A DNA stretch of 8,860 nt. Source: Candidatus Doudnabacteria bacterium (GTDB taxonomy: Bacteria > Patescibacteriota > Doudnabacteria > UBA920). Positions 5,968 to 8,860 of this stretch are shown here, in pieces (positions within the stretch are counted from its first letter, which is position 1; every line of letters starts with the position of its first letter). Position numbers and translations under genes: made by a program. The stretch spans positions 1 through 8,860 of the forward strand of contig JAHFJK010000044.1 of NCBI GenBank assembly GCA_023245915.1, read 5' to 3'. The notes beneath the pieces were generated by a model. That model did no database searches. It was not told the origin of the DNA and worked only from the letters and a program-made list of their open reading frames with translations.

Positions 5968-6065
5968 CTATTAGTCACACCCTAAAAAACTATTAGTCAC
6001 ACCCTAAAAAACTATTAGTCACACCCTAAAAAACTATTAGTCACACCCTAAAAAACTATTAGTCA
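5968..6065. repeat. iteron array: four perfect 22-bp direct repeats plus one truncated copy
   Basis: The unit is CTATTAGTCAC followed by ACCCTAAAAAA, starting at 5968, 5990, 6012 and 6034, all four identical. A fifth copy is cut after CTATTAGTCA (6056-6065). The copies abut with a 22-bp period, about two helical turns, which places Rep molecules on one face of the DNA. The array ends just upstream of the rep promoter. There are no spacers, so it is not a CRISPR array. Confidence 0.93.
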
Positions 6066-6284
6066 ACTCGCGGAGAATCGCATCAAAAGCCTTTCTCAGA
6101 TACCCCCTAAACATACTAAAACAGTTAAAACAATAAAACATACAAACAACCAAAGTGCCTGCCAGCTCTATGTTTAGAGAAGAGAACAGAACAGGGTTTA
6201 TCGATTTTGGTCGTTCGTCGGTTTTTTCGAAGGAAAAAGGAAAAAGGGGTGTTCCACCCCTACCAACCCCAAAAAAAACAGCCT

Positions 6285-6353
6285 AAGGGCACCGTATTGA
6301 GTTTTTTTGGGGTTTTTCGATGGGTGTATATCTCCCCTCGAAAAGGTGCCCTT
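6285..6353. repeat. long-range nested inverted repeat in the origin region
   Basis: AAGGGCACC (6285-6293) pairs exactly with GGTGCCCTT (6345-6353). Nested inside, TTTTCGA (6314-6320) pairs with TCGAAAA (6338-6344), directly abutting the outer right arm, and GGG (6322-6324) can pair with CCC near 6334-6337. The left side carries a bulge of about 20 bases. Confidence 0.6.
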
Positions 6354-6482
6354 TTACCCCTGAAAAACAGAAAAGCGCTTTTGGGCCTAAACCCAACAAT
6401 TTTGTCACCAGCCGCCAATAGGCCATAAAACCACGACTACATAAGGATTTCCAGCCTTTGGCTTTTGAAGGGGAAAGAAAAA

Positions 6483-6506
6483 ACACCCTAAAAAAGTCAT
6501 AGTCAC
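6483..6506. repeat. solitary diverged iteron
   Basis: ACACCCTAAAAAA (6483-6495) matches the iteron junction exactly; after four differing bases (GTCA instead of CTAT), TAGTCAC (6500-6506) matches again. That is 20 of 24 positions in the same orientation as the array, about 420 bp from its end. It lies just before the end of the right-hand operon. Confidence 0.75.
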
Positions 6507-6541
6507 TGGCAAAAAACCAGCATTAAATCAGGGTTTTTGTT

Positions 6542-6712
6542 TTAGGCGGTAGATTTCAGGGGTTTTCTGGCGGGGGGTTGAATTAATATTCGGCCGCTTT
6601 TTTCTTCCGCCTTTTTCAAATCCTCGTAAATTGCATCCAGGTCGTAGTTGAACTTTTTGGCGTGATCATCCCGGATTTTGCGGATCTCTTCAACGATTTC
6701 ATCTTTCCACAT
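6542..6712 (-). CDS. small charged protein downstream of the PIN gene, probable antitoxin-like partner (56 aa)
   Basis: I start it at ATG 6712, one base after the PIN stop codon (6714), with GGGAG about eight bases upstream inside the PIN gene. A longer frame back to 6814 merely overlaps the PIN gene. The sequence opens MWKDEIVEEIRKIRDDHAKK and continues FNYDLDAIYEDLKKAEEKSG, ending in a Pro/Lys-rich tail. It is a short, strongly charged, helical protein. I recognise this as a small family with the MWKDxIVEEVRKxRxxHA-FNYDLDAI pattern, usually encoded directly beside PIN-domain genes and usually annotated as hypothetical. An antitoxin role is inferred from context only; here it follows the toxin-like gene rather than preceding it. 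Confidence 0.8.
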   Translation of the reverse strand: MWKDEIVEEIRKIRDDHAKKFNYDLDAIYEDLKKAEEKSGRILIQPPARKPLKSTA

Positions 6713-6713
6713 A

Positions 6714-7184
6714 TCAAGCTCCCATGAGCGCTTCAGGGTTTCCGATCTGGGGAAGCCGAAGCCCAAAGCGCAGTAAAATTTTCTCCAAATCCCTTTGGAT
6801 AAAAAGATTTGCAATGTGTTTGCAGTTCCAAGTTAATAAATAATCAATGCCATGAACGGCCGCAAGGGAAATATGCAAAGCGTCATCCTCCGCGTTTTTG
6901 GGAAGCGGGCCTCTTGTGACTAAGCTTTTGGCAAGCTCCACGACTTCCGGAGTTAACGCCAGGAACGGGATGTTTTGAGCAAGCTCTAGTCTTTTTTCGG
7001 CTACTTTGGGATCGCCCAAACTCATTTCGTTAAGGACCACTTGCGAGATGTAGAGATCAAACTTTTGCCGGTAATTCTTCCACCAATCGTGAGTGATTTG
7101 TTGATGAGCGGCTGAAATAAGATCGCGACTTGGATCAGAAGCAAGATAGCTGATGATGGTCGTTTCCAGATAAACAGAAGGCAT
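6714..7184 (-). CDS. PIN-domain protein, VapC-type ribonuclease (156 aa)
   Basis: PIN domains are metal-dependent RNases; VapC-type members act as toxins that cut specific RNAs. The motifs are in order: VYLETTIISYL with the first acidic residue Glu7, VVLNEMSLGD with Glu53, AEDDALHISLAAVHGIDYLL with Asp100/101 and Asp114, and LTWNCKHIAN (117-126). Glu replaces Asp in the first motif, as in a subset of the superfamily. Length is normal for a single PIN domain. ATG 7184 follows the stop of the topoisomerase-like gene by three bases, with GGAG seven bases upstream, so the two are co-translated. The next gene, a 56-residue charged protein, begins one base after its stop. A toxin role is likely by family but not proven; an accessory nuclease of the upstream system is possible. 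Confidence 0.87.
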   Translation of the reverse strand: MPSVYLETTIISYLASDPSRDLISAAHQQITHDWWKNYRQKFDLYISQVVLNEMSLGDPKVAEKRLELAQNIPFLALTPEVVELAKSLVTRGPLPKNAEDDALHISLAAVHGIDYLLTWNCKHIANLFIQRDLEKILLRFGLRLPQIGNPEALMGA

Positions 7185-7187
7185 AAA

Positions 7188-8603
7188 TTAACTCCGTTTT
7201 GCTTTCGATTTACTGCTGGGGGGCTGGTCTATTTGCTCTTTCAGGGTTTTCAAGGCGGATTTTGTCAGGTCGGCAAAAAGTTTCCTTGTTTCCTTCCAGA
7301 GCTTTATAGGAACGGGTGGAGGGACTTTGAAAAAGGGTTTTCCAGCTTCAAGAATCAGGGTTTTAACATGATTTCTGTTTAACATCAAAACATCGACTTC
7401 CATTCCCCAAGGCTTGCCGTCGATGCCGTTGGTTAGCTTCATCCACTTTTTAAGCATTGCAGCGGGGGTATCATGGCTCTTTTCGATGTCGTAATGCCTG
7501 AACTCGAGTTCCTCGGGAGTGTAATTTTTTGGAACCGAAAGGTTTATGACCTGGGGGTTTTTGATGCCGAAAGTTTTAAGGTCGCCCATGAAAGTATCGA
7601 GCAAGGACCAGCCGAAGGGGTCGTAGTCGGTTAGAGATAAAACCGTGATTTGATCGGTGATTCCGCTTTCCTGAAGTTTGGCTTTCAAAGCATCGGTAAA
7701 ATACTCGCTTGTTCTCGTCGAAGGTTGACCGCCGGAGGCCATGATCGTAGCGCCGGTTAAATCCTGCATTTGCTGAAGAAATTTAAAATGAGATTCCTTT
7801 TCGCCCATGAGAATAATATGCGGGTTAAAGGCTCCAATCTGCCATTTCCCGTCTTCAATCAAGCCGAACTCGTGATAGGAAAGGATTTTGCTTGAAACCA
7901 TTTCCCCCAATTTTTCGGAAAGCGTCTTGTAATAATCGGTGTCGTTGAGGAGATCAAGACGGCTAATGACGGGCTTCACCAGATACCAAAGCGATCGAAC
8001 ATTTCCGTCTGGAACCGGGGTTTCAGCCCCGGCGCGGATGTAATTGACCTGCTGCCAAAGGAAATTAGCCATGAGAACCGAGACTACAACCGCGTTTCCT
8101 GATGCGGTAGAAAAAGTGGCTATCAATTCCTCTTTGGTCATGAACAAAATGTTTTTGGTGAGTTCCTTCACGCCCAAAAGCATCAGGCGATAAAAAGGCA
8201 GGGATAGCGGGGAGACATACAAAAGGCTTTCCTCGCCTAGAGATTTTAAAATGGGTTCGGCGTAATCGGCCAGTAGAGGGACTTTTACGCCGTTATCGAG
8301 AGTAAGCTGATAGCCCGGTTTTCCGGGTATCCGTTCGGATCGCCGAAGGCGGTAAAGGTCCACTAGGTAGCAACGTCCGCAAGGAAACCACCCATCAATC
8401 TTTTTGAGAAAAGCTTGAATTTTGGCAAAAGATTTCAAGATTTGAACCTCGCTATCCGCAAGGATAGCAAAGGTTTTCCCGGATTTTTGCCGGAAGGCCA
8501 ATACATCAGAAAGGTTGATAAAGCCGATGTCTTCCCCAAGTCGAACGGCTAAGGGTGGGCCGGTCCTGAATTTCCGGGAAAAGAAACCTGGGTTCAGATT
8601 CAC
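7188..8603 (-). CDS. LytTR domain fused to a Spo11/topoisomerase VI subunit A-like DNA cleavage core (471 aa)
   Basis: Residues about 15-122 have the LytTR DNA-binding layout (IGFINLSDVLAFRQKSG, WFPCGRCYLVDLYRLRRSE, YQLTLDNGVKVPLLADY). Residues about 140-260 fit the winged-helix domain of topoisomerase VI A, with NVRSLWYLVKP placing the probable catalytic tyrosine at Tyr207. A Toprim domain follows: ILMGEKESHF (Glu268), ATIMASGGQPSTRT (286-298) and VLSLTDYDPFGW (Asp326, Asp328), then PWGMEVDVLMLNR (398-410) with the conserved late Glu402. The catalytic set appears intact. In the family this core makes double-strand breaks with a 5'-phosphotyrosine link; topoisomerase VI needs a B-subunit ATPase, which is not seen here. 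The start is GTG 8603, overlapping the upstream LytTR gene by four bases. In the recognition segment, the usual H-R/K-S-x-L-V-N is G-R-C-Y-L-V-D, so DNA contacts may differ. The Lys-rich tail may bind DNA. The combination is confident; the role is unknown. Confidence 0.85.
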   Translation of the reverse strand: MNLNPGFFSRKFRTGPPLAVRLGEDIGFINLSDVLAFRQKSGKTFAILADSEVQILKSFAKIQAFLKKIDGWFPCGRCYLVDLYRLRRSERIPGKPGYQLTLDNGVKVPLLADYAEPILKSLGEESLLYVSPLSLPFYRLMLLGVKELTKNILFMTKEELIATFSTASGNAVVVSVLMANFLWQQVNYIRAGAETPVPDGNVRSLWYLVKPVISRLDLLNDTDYYKTLSEKLGEMVSSKILSYHEFGLIEDGKWQIGAFNPHIILMGEKESHFKFLQQMQDLTGATIMASGGQPSTRTSEYFTDALKAKLQESGITDQITVLSLTDYDPFGWSLLDTFMGDLKTFGIKNPQVINLSVPKNYTPEELEFRHYDIEKSHDTPAAMLKKWMKLTNGIDGKPWGMEVDVLMLNRNHVKTLILEAGKPFFKVPPPVPIKLWKETRKLFADLTKSALKTLKEQIDQPPSSKSKAKRS

Positions 8604-8860
8604 AATTCCAACCGCTGCCGAAGTTCTTTCATGTTCCCGGCGGCGGCCTGGGCGAACCCTAGAACCTTCTCCCCGAAATACAGCTCGAAAAGGCCTGTTT
8701 CCGGATTCTTCCGGAGTTTTTTGACGGCGTAGATGTTCACCAGGAAAGATTTATGCGGGCGGAAAAAGCGAGGGTCGCCCTGTAAGCGTTTTTCAAGATC
8801 GCTCAAAAGATCGAACCGTTGCCACTCTGCGCCGGTTACATCGTAAATCAGAATTCGCCT
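8600..8860 (-). CDS. LytTR DNA-binding domain protein (partial, 5' end outside window)
   Basis: The frame is open from the right edge and ends at TGA 8602-8600; 86 residues are visible. They form most of a LytTR domain: RRILIYDVTGAEWQRF, DLEKRLQGDPRFF, then the signature RPHKSFLVNIYAVKKLRK (34-51) and the final strands FELYFGEKVLGFAQ with a closing helix. Unlike the fused LytTR downstream, this copy keeps the canonical H-K-S-x-L-V-N residues, so it should bind DNA specifically. A TTG at 8806 could be read as a start, but the frame continues upstream with good LytTR sequence, so the true start lies beyond the edge. Whether a receiver or other sensor domain precedes it cannot be seen. The GTGA overlap with the next gene implies translational coupling. 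Confidence 0.85.
   Translation of the reverse strand, partial: RRILIYDVTGAEWQRFDLLSDLEKRLQGDPRFFRPHKSFLVNIYAVKKLRKNPETGLFELYFGEKVLGFAQAAAGNMKELRQRLEL

Larger units (their letters stand above)
6066..6541. other. remainder of the origin region (candidate oriV)
   Basis: No gene is supported here; frames at 6207-6428 (plus) and 6283-6486 (minus) look accidental. After the iterons comes an A-rich, T-poor stretch (about 6110-6155) that could serve as the melting region. Next are a hairpin AGGGGTG-TTC-CACCCCT (6245-6261), a long-range stem (6285-6353), the palindrome AAAAGCGCTTTT (6371-6382) and a small TTGGG/CCCAA hairpin (6381-6396). I see no clear DnaA box. The interval separates rep from the end of the right-hand operon. 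Confidence 0.55.

Noticed and set aside
5968..6065. Tandem repeats as a CRISPR array
   Set aside because: Units abut without spacers and adjoin a Rep_3 gene, so they are iterons.
6511..6538. AAAAACC/GGTTTTT repeat as the terminator of the right-hand operon
   Set aside because: The stem has only two G-C pairs and a long loop, too weak to call.
7188..8603. A topoisomerase VI B-like ATPase partner next to the A-like gene
   Set aside because: No neighbouring frame carries a GHKL ATPase motif; one could still lie upstream, beyond the right edge.

Overview
The window looks like part of a bacterial plasmid or plasmid-like element. Every gene I can support is on the minus strand, so the genes read from the right edge to the left. 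The main evidence for a plasmid is a Rep_3-family replication initiator (4536-5906). Directly upstream of it are four perfect 22-bp tandem iterons plus a truncated fifth, and there is a diverged solitary iteron at the far end of the origin region. I cannot name the host. Base composition changes sharply between segments: rep and the two orphan genes are AT-rich, while the 3.6-4.5 kb non-coding stretch is very GC-rich. This suggests a mosaic element. Shine-Dalgarno sites, a Sec-type signal peptide and sigma70-like promoters point to a bacterium.

Layout from right to left. (1) 8860-6542 is a four-gene, tightly coupled operon: a LytTR-domain protein cut by the window edge; a LytTR domain fused to a Spo11/topoisomerase VI A-type DNA-cleaving core; a PIN-domain RNase of VapC type; and a 56-residue charged protein that is probably its partner. 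Junctions are a 4-bp overlap, a 3-bp gap and a 1-bp gap. (2) 6541-5907 is the replication origin region, with the iterons, an A-rich stretch, long-range hairpins and the rep promoter. (3) 5906-4536 is the initiator gene. (4) 4535-3585 is a GC-rich, non-coding, unusually hairpin-dense island. It holds a perfect 26-bp palindrome resembling a serine-recombinase crossover site. (5) 3584-874 is a second tight operon, led by a good promoter that would give a nearly leaderless mRNA: DUF4160, DUF2442, a 463-residue orphan and a 192-residue exported orphan. (6) 873-235 is non-coding and contains a perfect inverted repeat with 29-bp arms. (7) 234-1 is the lysine- then proline-rich N-terminus of a gene that leaves the window.

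How the genes may work together. The Rep/iteron module drives replication and probably represses itself, because its -35 box abuts the first iteron. Two toxin-antitoxin-like pairs (PIN plus small protein, and DUF4160/DUF2442) fit plasmid maintenance. The most unusual locus is the LytTR/LytTR-TopoVIA/PIN operon. It joins a sequence-specific DNA-binding fold to a complete-looking type IIB cleavage core, with no topoisomerase VI B ATPase in view. Its function is not established; site-directed DNA cleavage, plasmid resolution or defence are inferences.
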